Below are positions 1-10,481 of a DNA stretch of 64,000 nt, piece by piece; positions within the stretch are counted from its first letter, which is position 1; each line of letters starts with the position of its first letter. Under the pieces are notes generated by a model that ran no database searches, had not been told where the DNA came from, and was given only the letters and a program-made list of their open reading frames with translations. A program made the translations under genes and the position numbers. Source of the stretch: Rebecca billardiae RCC1528 (lineage: Eukaryota; Haptophyta); contig OZ251229.1 in the NCBI GenBank assembly GCA_965240325.2, positions 1,984,001-2,048,000 of the forward strand, written 5' to 3'.

Positions 1-266
1 GCCAGCAACAAACAATCACATGAATGGGAGCGGACGCCTACGACTCGGAGGTACCGTACGACGCGGCCAGCCATCATGATCAATCACTGCTGGCAGCAGG
101 CGCCGGCTGGCCGAGCTGTGCAGCTGCGTGGCGCCTGATGAGTGATGCGGGCTTATTGTTCAATCGTTACGAGAGTCCGGAGCCACGGCCACGAGCACGT
201 CAGGCCGCGCGTCCGGCAGTCCGAGTGAGTATCGGTTCGGGTTACTCACTTACCGGCGTCAGTAAG

Positions 267-267
<1 letters not shown>

Positions 268-336
<69 letters not shown>
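268..336. repeat. (TA)n microsatellite
   Basis: An uninterrupted TA dinucleotide tract of about 34 units. It creates artificial Tyr-Ile open frames on both strands. Confidence 0.97.
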
Positions 337-338
<2 letters not shown>

Positions 339-927
339 CATATGTATACATATTCCGATCTGCTGAGCTACTCCGTCTCCGCGTGCCGAGTTCAGAGGCG
401 ACCAGCCGTCCACCTGTGCGCTGGCCCGGGGCCGGTGGCTAATGATGAGCCTCATAATGAACTCGGCAGCGGGTACTTATAGAATGATGGCAATAATAAC
501 CGTTATACTTAATAACTTAAACTAGGCTGCGCCTATGACGACTGTAGTGACGAACAATACTCTCAGGCCGCGGCCGTTCTGCTCAGCTAGGCCGTCTCAG
601 CGATTCGTTGATTTCGGGCCGAGTCACTGCTAGCGACGAGACACTGACACAGTGACACTGACGAGTCGAAATTACTATACATGAGCAGTCGTAATATGTT
701 TCGCATGCCTCGAGTCGTAGTCGATACGATGATCTCACGGAGTCTGCCGTGTCGGCTATACGGTACTCGGTACCGGGCGCAGCCTACGGCCACGTGGCAC
801 TGGCACGCTGGGCATTAACGCCCACGTCTCGCGGACCGCCGCGCGTATAATTTAATATGCGCCACGCGCGCGCCGTAACTAGTTACGTATAGTGATGATA
901 TTTTTCAATATATATATATTAACTAGC

Positions 928-929
<2 letters not shown>

Positions 930-986
<57 letters not shown>
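930..986. repeat. (TA)n microsatellite
   Basis: An uninterrupted AT/TA tract of about 28 units, preceded by a shorter TA stretch at about 908-919. Confidence 0.97.
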
Positions 987-988
<2 letters not shown>

Positions 989-1140
989 GCTGTCGTCGTA
1001 ATCCCGTGACGACTTAGTCTGCATAGACTTAGTAGTGAGACTTTCGTTTATTAACATGGCATCGTCATTCGTCACTAGACACTCCGTACTGTGTCTCTGT
1101 GGCTCCGACAGACTTGGGCAGTCTCCTAGCCTACGACTCT

Positions 1141-1424
1141 TATGGCCCGCGGTGCAGGGCGGAGCGCGCAGCGTGGAGCCCGCACCAGCGGGCCCGAACC
1201 ACGTTTCAAAAAGATCTTTGATCAAGAAAAAAGGGACGGGGGGCGGCGGGAAAAAAGGGACGGGGGGCGATTTTTAGGGCTGGCGGAGACCGAGTTTCGA
1301 GTTTTTGAGATCGCATAGAGAGGTCTATTAGGCCGAAAAAGAGCGCGCCCACGATATTCCCTAAGTAAAGTGCGATCTGGACGTCAGCCGGACGTGACTT
1401 TAGCGTAACGGTTCGTTACGAGCG
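1141..1424 (+). repeat. Dispersed repeat, copy 1 (inverted copy at 49199-49465)
   Basis: This segment matches the reverse complement of 49199-49465 almost throughout, from a GC-rich end (ggcccgcggtgcagggcgg) to an AT-richer end (gtaacggttcgttacgagcg). This copy has an extra tandem partial duplication of an 'aaaaaagggacggggggcg' block near 1230-1270. No coding potential was seen. The sharp loss of similarity at both ends suggests a mobile or solo repeat unit. Confidence 0.8.
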
Positions 1425-2015
1425 AATCGTATTCGTCGTCCCGGATCGCGTGACGTCCGGACTGGGCCACATCCGGATCGTCGGAGGTGACGTGCCCCGG
1501 CACGATGGCGTCGGATGCGGGACGGCGCCTGCACGTGCCTCCGGACCCGCCTCCCGCTTGCTGCTCACGCAGTCAGCTGCGACCGTGGCGCATGATCGCA
1601 GAAGCAGTGCCGGCAGTACGGCCTGCATCAGCTAGTGCCGCGCCGTCGTGGCGCGCGCGGTACGGTTGCGCGTTTGCAGCGCTCGCCGCTCGGCGACGGC
1701 ACGCGCGTGCGGCTCAGGTGTGTCAAATGCGGTCTCGTCGGCGCGCTTTCGCCTGCCACCTCGTGCACCCGTGCCGCCAGTTTCATCGTCTTCATGAGGA
1801 CTGCTGCTGCTGTCGCCATCCGCTCTCCATCACCCCGAGTCGCGCGCGGCGCGCGCGGTAGGCACTAGGGCAGGGCGTACGGTCACTCACCCGTGCAACG
1901 GGTCAAGTGGCCAGAGTACGTCTGGTCGTTGGCTGGCACGGGCCGCAGCGCTGAAGCACCCTGCTGTCACACCCGACTCCTTCAGTACTCCGAGCTCCGC
2001 GGCACGACTCACTCG

Positions 2016-2143
2016 GCACGATCGCGGACGGGTCGGATCCGAGCTGATCAGCCAGAGTTGGACACAGTTTGGCAGCTACTAGTAGTAATTCCGATGCCGA
2101 TGGCACGATCGCGGACGGGTCGGATCCGAGCTGATCAGCCAGT
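2016..2143 (+). repeat. Local direct duplication of about 41 bp
   Basis: A block beginning cacgatcgcggacgggtcgg occurs at about 2017-2057 and again at about 2102-2143, each time followed by a diverged 'gttggaca...ttggcagcta' tail. The period is about 85 bp. No function is evident. Confidence 0.8.
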
Positions 2144-2357
2144 TGGACATTTGGCAGCTAGTTGTCAGACGGACGTCCGATTTGACGACCGGTGCCGCGT
2201 GCGGTCTCAGGTCCGCTGCTGTGATTGTGTGAAGTGTGAATGAGTCTCGCGGTCGCGCAGGCAGGGCGACGGTCGGACTAATAGCTTCAGTCATCTCAGA
2301 ACCGACTTCAACTGGCGAACTGCCACTACGGCGGAGAGCCGCGATTGCACGGCCACC

Positions 2358-2416
2358 GCGGGCCCCCAACTGCGTTGATTCTATGCAGAAAAGGACCGCG
2401 GAACGCGGTCATTATT
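2358..2416 (+). repeat. Short palindrome-containing dispersed repeat, copy 1
   Basis: This segment matches the reverse complement of 47424-47485 with few differences. It contains the imperfect hairpin gaccgcg-gaa-cgcggtc. It may be the end of a mobile element; no coding function is claimed. Confidence 0.65.
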
Positions 2417-2490
2417 TGAATAAACTAATCAGCAGCTAGCGCTATAGTATATATAGACAGCATATATTTGACTACGAACCCCCTGGCCAA

Positions 2491-4129
2491 CTAACTGCTA
2501 GCAGTTAGATCATTGAGGTCGTCCACTGCTGCGTCTGGGTCCTCGTCCTCCTCGTCCGTGGCCACGCTGCTTCTGCGCGGCCGGCCGTTGCCCGCTTGGT
2601 CGCCAGCGGCCTTCCGCCTCACGCGCTTGAAGACGCGCACTGAGCGTATCTCCAGCGTCGCAGGGAGGCCGCTCTCGTCCACGCCCTCCTTCCCGCCCCA
2701 GTTGCCGCCGATCGCGAGATTGAGCAGCAGGAAGCACGGCTGATCGAACGGCCATTCTGCGCTGCCGCCCTCCTTGACCCGGCGGAAGGCGTGGTATTTG
2801 TGGTCGTCGACAAAGAAGGTGAGAGCGCGCGGCGACCACTCGAGCCCGTAGGTGTGGAACGCCTCGGACGCGTCCGGCACGACGTACGCGCCGTGCGACT
2901 GCGTGCGCTGCCGGTGGTTGAACGCCGCGGTGTGCACGGACGCGTGCACGGTGCCGTTCGGCTGCCAGCCCACCGCCTCCATCAGGTCGATCTCGCCGCT
3001 GTCCGGCCAGCGGCCGTAGGCGGAGTGCGCGGGCAGCATCCAGATGGCCGGCCACAGGCCGCGGTGCCACGGCGGCAAGCGCGCGCACACCTCCACGCGG
3101 CCGTACTTGAACTCGAACAGCCCGCGCGTGTGCAGCCGTGCAGATGTGAACTGGCACCCCTCCCACTGCTCGGCGCGCGCGGTGATGTGCAGCACGCCGT
3201 TGTGGACGCGCGCGTTCTCCGGCCGACCCTCGGTGTACCACTGCAGCTCCTTGTGCGCGGCATCGTGGATCCACTGCGGGCACACACGCGCGCGTGGCGT
3301 GTGTGGGCGCGGCAGCGGCGCCCATGCTCAGCTCACACAGCCTGCGCCGCGCGCACGCGCGCACGCTCGCGCCGCGCGCATGCACCTTGTTGCAGTTCGT
3401 CTGAAACGCCCAGCGCTGCGGGTTGGGCAGGCCGTCGCCATCCTCGAACTCGTCGCCCCACACAAGGCGCCAACGATGGCGGCTTCGACCGCATATGCGC
3501 ACCGCGAGCGCCCGCGGCCGCAGCGAGATCGCCAGGACGCTGACAGGCGCGCTCGGCGCTGCCGATGATTCGACGCCGGCTTCGTCGTCGCCCTCAAACG
3601 TGGTGCCCATGCCGACGTGCGCCTCGCGGTACCGGCGTGCGCGGTGCTGGTGCTGTATCAGCTGCGCCGCCTCAATCACCATCTCGCCGCAGACGAACCC
3701 GTAGGCGAACGGCAGCCGCTCCGCCGGCCGCTCGGCCACCATGCGCACGACGCACCGCGCCAGGATCGGCTTGAGCGAGGCCACCTGCGCCTGGCGCAGC
3801 TTCGTCGAGAGGCCCTCGATGTTGCTGCTGGCAGGGCCAGGCTTGGGGATGCCATCCACCCCCTCCTCCGCGCACATGGCGCGGAGCACATCCAGCAGCG
3901 CGTACTTGGGCCCGCGCACGCGCCCGGCCGCGCCGCGCAGGAAGCGCTCGACAATCGTCGCGATGAGAGGGTCGACCTGCTTCGCGAGGTACTCCTGCAC
4001 GTTGTGCCGGCGCACTTGCTGGATCGAGCGCGTCCAGCCATTCCCCGCAGGCGGTGGGACCGCCGGGGGCTGCGCCGTCGCCCGGCTGGCCGCCAGCGCA
4101 GCGGGGGACGGCAAGGCGACGCGCACCAT
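2491..4129 (-). CDS. GH16 family beta-glucanase (laminarinase-like)
   Basis: Predicted glycoside hydrolase of family 16, which cleaves beta-1,3 or mixed beta-glucans. Two exons were inferred: 4129-3386 and 3273-2491. The 112-nt intron starts GTGCAT and ends CCGCAG, joins in phase 0, and reconnects the family N-terminal strand (WRLVWGDEFED) to the HKELQWYTEGRPENARV segment. The catalytic motif E-I-D-L-M-E is at about residues 342-347 (nucleophile E342, acid/base E347), and other core blocks (LWPAIWMLP, YGLEWSP, LLNLAIGGNWGG) are intact. The protein is about 508 aa. The first 200 residues are a non-family helical region with no clear signal peptide, so an upstream exon or different start is possible. 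The chosen ATG is the first in frame. Substrate is inferred from the family only; storage-glucan turnover is plausible in an alga. Confidence 0.85.
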
Positions 4130-4186
4130 GCGGTCCGCTGCGCAACTGGACCGCCGCTGAAATAGCGCACGGCGAGTAACATCCAC

Positions 4187-4789
4187 ACAGTTTTCTATGT
4201 CGTTTCACAATGACAGCTTGGGACGTGAAACCGCGCGCCCCTACCGGGTCAGACGGGCAACTGGTTCATCCTGACACAGAGCACAGTACAGTAGCTAGCT
4301 ACTGACTACTGTAGCTAGTGACTGAGTCCACAGTTTCACGGTCTGACGACGGCCAGCGTCCCGGGCGTATCGCCGGTGCCCCCGCAATATGGCTGCAAGA
4401 CTAACAAGAGTACGTGACAGTACTGATCGTGGCTCCTGAGGCAGCCGCCCGCGCTGCCAGGCAAGCCAGACCCGGGGCCGGCGGCGGCAGAACGCTATGA
4501 GTATGACTCTGCCCGCATGCGGCATGCCACCGAGGCCCAGACTCGCAGACGCGGCACCGTACTCCGTTCTCCGTCACAGTAGCACGCGCCATACCGTCAG
4601 CCGGCCTCACCGCTCACGGATACGGTTCACAAGCAAAGGCGCCAGCGCCGGGCGGCCCGCGGCGGGCTCAGCCTTGAGCTGGGCTGGAGCCCGGTGCCAC
4701 CGATGGCGGCACCGGGCTGCCGCCGCCCTGGCCCCGACCCCCCGGCACTCCCCGCTGCCACGCAGCGCACGCACCACTGGCGGCGTCGC
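4187..4789. other. Intergenic, nothing recognised
   Basis: This lies between the 5' end of the GH16 gene and the 3' end of the RIB72-like gene. Composition is mixed and no repeat, RNA gene or coding motif was seen. It should include the GH16 promoter and the RIB72 3' UTR. Confidence 0.5.
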
Positions 4790-7700
4790 TCACTGGCGGC
4801 CGAGCATCACGCCGAACGTCGCGTACGGGATGCGGCCGTCGGGGCGGCCCGCGTGCCGCTGCAGGTGTGCCATCATCAGCCCGAACTCGCGCTCCGAGAC
4901 GCGCAAGTTGTGCTTCTTGAAGGCCGCGCGGAACTCCTCCAGGCCAAGCGTGCCTGCGCGCGGGCGCACACGGGCGTGAGGGCCACCTCGGAGTCGTCGT
5001 GAGCGGGCGCGGCCAGCCGGTAGCGCGCACGCACGCAGCCGTGCCCTGCGCGGCTGGGCGCGTGTCGGGGCGGCCGCCGCGCCGCGCGCAGACGCCTCAC
5101 CCTTGCGCTCCGTGTCCATCTCGCGGAAGAGCACGGCCATGCGCACGCCGCGGTCGGAGAAGGCCGCGCGGATTTGCATGAGCGCGCGGTCGACCGACGC
5201 ATCCTCCTCCTGCGACGCCTCCGCGCGGGTGTACGCCCGGAGCAGCTCGGGGGCGGGCCTGTCGCGGTGGATGGGCGCGGTCGAGGGCCGAGGCGCCGAG
5301 CCCACGTTCAGCGGCTCCGCGGCGTTGTCGCCAAAGTCTTGCGTGATCACCGCGTCGCAGAACGCGTCGTACGAGATGAAGCCGCGGCCGCCTCGGTCGA
5401 AGCGCGCCATCAGGGCCGCAACCTCCTGCGGTGCGCGGTGCGCGGTGCGCGCAGTCGCGCGTCATGGCGCGCCGCGCCGCGCGCTCCGAGGGACGGGCGG
5501 CCAGGCGCAGGCGCGGCGGGCACGGGCCCGGCGCGCGCACGTTGGCATCGAGCTCGAGGTGCAGCTCTGAGAGCAGGTGAGCGAACTCGGAGATGGTGAT
5601 GCGGCCGTCGGCGTTGCGATCGATGGTGCGGAACACCTTGCGCGAGTGCGCCGAGCGCGAGGTGAGGATCGCGCGCAGCTGCGCCTCGAGGTGGTCGACG
5701 CGCGCCTCGTCCACGGCGCCGGGCTCGCCCGCGGGCGCTCGCGCGGCGTACGACTCAGCCTCGTTCTCGAGCGCGCGCCGCTGCTCCGTCTCCAGCGCCG
5801 CGCGCTGCCGCGCCTCGTCCGCGCGCGCGGAACGGATCTCGGCCTCGCGCGCCGCGAGGAAGCGCGTCGCGTACAGATCGGCCTCGCCCAGCACGAGCCG
5901 GCGGCCGTGCAGGTCGATGTGCGCGCCTGTGTAGAAGTGGTGCAGCGCGTACTGCCTGGGGCCGTCCGGCAGCGGCTGCGGCAGCGGCGCGCGGCACCGC
6001 TCGAGGAATGAGCCACCCGTGTACCCAGAGTTGCGCGAGCGCGTCTCGAAGACTTGCACCGTGGAGTCGGCCGGGAAGAAGGAGACGACGAACTCGCGCG
6101 ACGCGTCGTCGGCGGAGCCCGAGTCGAGCTTCGCCGTGAAGCGGAGCGCGCGGTCGCCGTCGCGCTTCGTGCCCACCGCGAGCGAGCCGGGCTCGGGCGG
6201 CGCCGGGCGGAACATGTCGCGCTTCGCGCGCGCGCGCGGCATGAGACCGCCATACACTGAGTTGAGAGAGTCCTCCTCCGAGCCGAAGCCGGTGTGCGGC
6301 GGCGTCGGCATCGACGCGCGCGGCACCTTCTTCTGGAAGGCAAGCGTCTGCGCGCGAACGGACCAGGTGGCGGGTGGGGCGGGTGGTCAGGCGCCGGTCA
6401 GCGCCGCAGCGCGGGCGCGGGCGCGGGCGGTGCGCGACCGCCCTCACCTCCTTCTCGAGCGAGGGCGCGAGCGTGACGCCCTCGCGCTCGGCCATCCACT
6501 CGCGCGTCGCGCCGTCCGCGTCGTACACGAAGCAGCGCCGGCCGAACACGTTGATGTGCGAGCCCACCAGGATGTCCTTGGGCGCGAGGTACAGCACGCC
6601 CTTCGCCGGCCCAAAGCCCGCCTGGCCGGCCGTCTCGTATTTGAGCGGAATGCGCTGCCGGCCGACGGAGAGCGGCAGGATGTCGGTCGTGCGCGAGGCG
6701 GCCATGAGCTCGGCCTTGTTCTCGAAGACCTCCGCGGTGCCGTCCACGAGGAAGTAGTGCATCGTCAGCTTGCGCTTCAGGTACGTCGGGATCCCCTCGT
6801 CCCAGAGCAGGTAGTACCGCAGGACGATCCGATCAAACTGCAGGAAGCGCTGGAGCGCGCTCGGCTCCGCGGGGCGGGGCGGGGTGATCTCGTCGTCGTC
6901 GTCCGCCCGCGAGCCGCCGACGACGCCCGGGGGCCAGCTCTGCAGGGCGGACGGGTCCTTCGGCACGGCCAGCTCCTCGCCCACGCGCACGCCGTGCGCC
7001 TCGAGGAACGCGCGCGTGAACGCGTCGCACGAGGCCAGCACGTACACGCGGCCGTAGCAGTCGAGCTCGACGCCCACGTTCAGGTCGGCGAGCGAGTAGT
7101 AGCCGCCGCGGGGGGAGCGCACGCGGTGGCGCTTGAGGAGGACGCCCTGCGGCATCCCCGAGTTCTCGACCGGCCGCTCGTACACCTGCATCGTCCCGTC
7201 GCCCACGTGGAACGTGAGCGTGCACGTGCGCACGCGCTCGACCGCGTCCGGCTCGCCCGCCGAGACCGTCTCGCGGAAGTAGGCGTGGAAGGCGAGCATC
7301 GCGTCCGAGTCGTCCGAGGCCCACGCGGGCGCGGGCACGAGCGAGCTCGCGGGTAGGTGCTCGCGCGCGTCGCGCGCCTCGTCGGGCGTCCAGCCGCCGG
7401 GCACGCCCGGCTCGGCGCTCGCAAACGCGGGCGCGCGGCGCGGCGCCGGCCGCTCGCCGGCCGCGGGCGCCGACGACCTGGGCGGCGCCGAGGGCGGCCG
7501 CTCGGGGAGCGGGAGAGGCGGCGGGCGCGCCGAGGGCGCCCCCGGCGCGCCCGCGTTGTGCGCGCCGAGCGGCGCCGCGCCGGGCGGCTCGACCTTGCTC
7601 GTCGGCCGGCCCGGGATGGGACGGCGCGGCTGCGAGACGAAAAACGCGCCACCCTTCACCTCGCAGTGCTGGCGCCGGGCGAAGTCGGTGCGCGTGTAGT

Positions 7701-7968
7701 CCGTGTACTCGTACCCGGGCAGCATGGGGATGCCGGGCGGCCGCATCTGGTACATCGCGCCGTGCCCGCTGCTGGCGGGGGCTGGAGCGAAGTGGCGCTT
7801 TTTGAAGCAGTCGACGGCGCCGCCCTCGCCCTCGGCGGTTGGCCGGGGCTGACGGCGCCTCCGGATTCGAGCAGATCTCCGTCCGGACGGGTGGAGCAGC
7901 TCCTGCAGTGCCTGGTCGCTTGGACCGCCCCCGGGCGGTCGGGGTGGCGCGCGAATGGCGTTGGCCAT
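4790..7968 (-). CDS. RIB72/EFHC1-like flagellar doublet-microtubule protein
   Basis: Homologue of the ciliary microtubule inner protein family EFHC1/2 (Chlamydomonas RIB72), which lines the doublet lumen. Exons inferred: 7968-6448, 6347-5541, 5425-5101, 4953-4790. Introns of 100, 115, 147 nt start GTGAG, GTGCG, GTGAG and end CAG. The product is about 938 aa, with three DM10 domains at about residues 223-327, 373-495 and 573-673 (each with a VQVFE/MQVYERPVENSG-type core and an R-x-x-x-L/Y-x-D segment). These are followed by EF-hand-like segments at about 747-763 (DRNADGRI, canonical), 782-800, 875-895 and 915-936, the latter degenerate. This 3xDM10 plus EF-hand order is diagnostic. The ATG at 7968 overlaps the divergent dioxygenase start; an ATG at 7755, just before MRPPGIPMLPGYEY, fits the usual family start better. 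Confidence 0.9.
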
Positions 7969-9199
7969 GATCGCCGTGGCCGCAGCGGTGAGGCCGCCGT
8001 TCACCGCTGGCCGCACCCTCGGCATGGGCGTGCGCGCGAAGCTACGTGCCGTCGCCACGCAGGCGGACGCGGCGCCCGATGCGGACGCGGTCGCGGCGGT
8101 GCGCGCGCGTGCGGCTGCGCGGCTCGCGGCGCTCGAGGAGGCGGCGGCGCGCCGCGACGCATCTGAGAGCGAGCGCACGTCGTGGGTGGACGGGCGCACG
8201 TACGACCCGCGCCTTGCTGATCCGCGCAAGGCCTGCCTCGACCGGGACGGCTTCATCGTCGCCCGAGGCTTTGCGGACGCGGCCGAGTGCGCGGCGATGC
8301 GCGAGCGCATGGCCTTGCTTGCCTCGGCGTGGGACCCCGCGCGCGAGCTCGTGCAGTTCCGCACGGACGCGGGGCAGGAGGGGGCGCAGGCGAGCTCGGA
8401 CTACTTCCTCGACTCCGCCGACCGCGTCCACTTCTTCGCCGAGCCCGGTGCCGTCGACGAGGCGACGGGCGAGCTGCTCGTGCCGCGGGAGGCCGCGCTG
8501 AACAAGGCGGGCCACGGCCTGCACGCCGCGCACCCGGGCGACCCGTTCTGGGCGTACTCGACGTCGGCGCGGCTGCGCGAGCTCGTGCGCGCTCTGGGCT
8601 GGCGCGATCCCGTGCTACCCCAGTCCATGTACATCTACAAGCAGCCGCTCGTCGGCGCGGAGGTCACGTCGCACCAGGACTCGACGTTTCTCTTCACGCG
8701 GCCGCGGCAGACGTGCCTGGGGCTCTGGCTCGCGCTGCACGACGCGACGGTGGAGAACGGGTGCCTGTGGGCGCGGCCGGGCTCGCACGCCGAGCCGCTC
8801 CGGCGGCAGTTCGCGCGCAACCCGGCGCACTTCGCGCCGCCGCGCCGCGCGGACCCCGCCGCACCGCAGATGGTCTTCCGAGACCTGGCGAGCGCGAGCG
8901 ATGGCGACGCAGCGGCCGCGGCGGCCGCGCGCGCGTGGGAGGGCGCGCTGCCGCCCGGAGCGTGGCCACTGCCGTCCGACGGCCTCTTCGAGCGCGGGTT
9001 CGTGCCGCTCGAGGTGCATGCGGGCGACCTCGTCGCCTTCGTCGGCACGCTCGACCACCTCTCGCTGCCCAACCGCTCGCCGCTGCCGCGGCACACCTTC
9101 CAGCTCCACCTGGTCGAGGGGCCGCGCGCGGGCGTGGCGTGGTCGGCGGACAACTGGCTGCAGTACCCGGCGGGGAAGGAGTTCCCAAGCTTGTGCTGA
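7955..9199 (+). CDS. PhyH-type Fe(II)/2-oxoglutarate dioxygenase
   Basis: Single-exon, about 414 aa. Resembles phytanoyl-CoA dioxygenase domain proteins (PHYHD1-like) that hydroxylate small substrates using Fe(II) and 2-oxoglutarate. The iron-binding motif H240-Q-D242 lies in VTSHQDSTFL. The distal histidine is probably in GTLDHLSLPN, and the 2OG-binding arginine in the SPLPRHTFQLH strand. The family N-terminal block DRDGFIVARGF is present. The first 60 residues are Ala/Arg-rich with few acids before residue 40, which could be an organelle transit peptide. The start at 7955 is the first ATG; M5 (7967) is an alternative. It is transcribed away from RIB72 with overlapping 5' ends. The natural substrate cannot be read from the sequence. 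Confidence 0.87.
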   Translation: MALAMIAVAAAVRPPFTAGRTLGMGVRAKLRAVATQADAAPDADAVAAVRARAAARLAALEEAAARRDASESERTSWVDGRTYDPRLADPRKACLDRDGFIVARGFADAAECAAMRERMALLASAWDPARELVQFRTDAGQEGAQASSDYFLDSADRVHFFAEPGAVDEATGELLVPREAALNKAGHGLHAAHPGDPFWAYSTSARLRELVRALGWRDPVLPQSMYIYKQPLVGAEVTSHQDSTFLFTRPRQTCLGLWLALHDATVENGCLWARPGSHAEPLRRQFARNPAHFAPPRRADPAAPQMVFRDLASASDGDAAAAAAARAWEGALPPGAWPLPSDGLFERGFVPLEVHAGDLVAFVGTLDHLSLPNRSPLPRHTFQLHLVEGPRAGVAWSADNWLQYPAGKEFPSLC

Positions 9200-9488
9200 C
9201 GGACGGACGCAGCGCGCGCGCGCGAGGATCCTCGCACGCGTCGGCAGGCGAGGCGTCTGTAGTGGCTCCGCGGGGCGGTGCAGGCGACTTGCCGTGTCGT
9301 CCGGGCGGCGCGGTTTTCCGTTTTCCGTTTGCGGAATAAAATCATCCGCGGAGAAAAACGTTATTCGAAAATCCCCCCACCGATAAAGTCCGGTAGCATC
9401 GCACGCCCGGACAGTCCTTTGCCGGTGCCTGGTGCAGCCTCCGCAGCGCGCAACACCTTCGGGGTTCTCGTTCGACGAGGCCACTGGG
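9200..9488. other. Intergenic between PhyH and Rxt3-type genes
   Basis: Short tandem-oriented spacer with a local AT-richer patch at about 9310-9380 (ttttccgttttccgtttgcgg). It must hold the 3' end of the first transcript and the promoter of the next. Nothing else was recognised. Confidence 0.45.
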
Positions 9489-10481
9489 ATGAAGCGGCCG
9501 CGGCCCTCGGACGACGCGCCGAAGGAGGCGGCGGTGCCGGCGAAAGCGGACGATGCGTTCGTCCTGCCCGACGACGTGTACATCTATGCGCCGTGCACCC
9601 TCACACAGATTTGCGAGGAGCGGATGAACACAGACGTGCAGGCCGTCGTGCCGCCGCAGTACCTCACCGCTGCGCACGCGCACCGCACGGTGCGGCTGCG
9701 CCAACTGTGGGGGACGGACGTGTACACGGACGACTCTGATCTCCTCGCTGTGCTCGTGCACACCGGGTACGTCGGCCTGCACGACGAGGGCCCCAAGCCA
9801 CCGTTGCTCGTGACGCTGCACGTGTGCGCGCGGCAGGCCAACTACGCATCGACGACGCGGCACGGGCTCTGCTCGCGCGAGTTTGGAAGCGACCACGGTG
9901 GCGTGTCGTACAAGATCGAGCGGTGCGTGCAGTACACCGGCGACCTCGCCGAGCTCGAGCCGCGCCTCAGCTCCGCGTCGAGCGGGCGCAACTGCCTGCC
10001 GACCATCTCGCTGCTCCCGCCGGGCTACCCTCCGTCTGCGCTACACATCATGTTCAACCTCGCCAACGAGCCGATGTACAAGTACTCGCTGCAGCTGATC
10101 GCCGACCGCGGCTTCGAGCCGAAGGACTGGACATCGACCCGCCTCCGCGCGGAGGCGCTCTACCTCGAGTCCGACTCGACGCGGTACGAGCTGATCCAGA
10201 AGGGGACGGCGCGGCCGAGGGGCGCGCCGGACGGCGCGCTCTACGATACGTACGCGTTTGCGGAGGTGCTGGCTCCGCACGCGCTGGACGCGGATGCGAT
10301 GAAGCGCGCGGGCGTGCCGCTGCCCGCCGAGCACGTGCGTGTGCTCCACGAGGGCCTCGACTGGGAGGACATCGCCTGGGGGCGCACGTCGGTGCGCATC
10401 CGCTCTGCTGAATACCCGCTGCTGCGAATGGCGTTTGTGAAGCATGCGCCCTCGGCCGCGGGCGCTGCCTCAGCGGAGTGA
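9489..10481 (+). CDS. Rxt3-like histone-deacetylase-complex protein
   Basis: About 330 aa, single exon, starting at the first ATG (MKRPRPSDDAPKEA), whose basic start resembles a nuclear localisation signal. The central block RTVRLRQLWGTDVYTDDSD followed by LLAVLVHTGYVG matches the hallmark core of the Rxt3 family, known from the yeast Rpd3L histone deacetylase complex. A later conserved-looking segment (FNLANEPMYKYSLQLIADRGF) also fits. The role in chromatin-linked repression is inferred from the family. The identification comes from memory of the family core, so a profile search would settle it. Confidence 0.7.
   Translation: MKRPRPSDDAPKEAAVPAKADDAFVLPDDVYIYAPCTLTQICEERMNTDVQAVVPPQYLTAAHAHRTVRLRQLWGTDVYTDDSDLLAVLVHTGYVGLHDEGPKPPLLVTLHVCARQANYASTTRHGLCSREFGSDHGGVSYKIERCVQYTGDLAELEPRLSSASSGRNCLPTISLLPPGYPPSALHIMFNLANEPMYKYSLQLIADRGFEPKDWTSTRLRAEALYLESDSTRYELIQKGTARPRGAPDGALYDTYAFAEVLAPHALDADAMKRAGVPLPAEHVRVLHEGLDWEDIAWGRTSVRIRSAEYPLLRMAFVKHAPSAAGAASAE

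Larger units (their letters stand above)
1..2490. other. Gene-free repeat-rich region
   Basis: No convincing gene was found. Open frames here are short, run through simple repeats, or have no recognisable motif. The stretch holds two (TA)n tracts, a dispersed repeat (1141-1424), a local 41-bp direct duplication, and a short palindromic repeat near 2358-2416 that recurs inverted near 47.4 kb. Confidence 0.6.

Noticed and set aside
268-336. Apparent Tyr-Ile repeat proteins on both strands (also at 930, 29295 and 56433)
   Set aside because: They are translations of (TA)n microsatellites.
6019-7356. 445-aa plus-strand open frame
   Set aside because: It mirrors the RIB72 coding strand, is Arg/Ala/Glu-rich, and lacks motifs, whereas the opposite strand has three DM10 domains.
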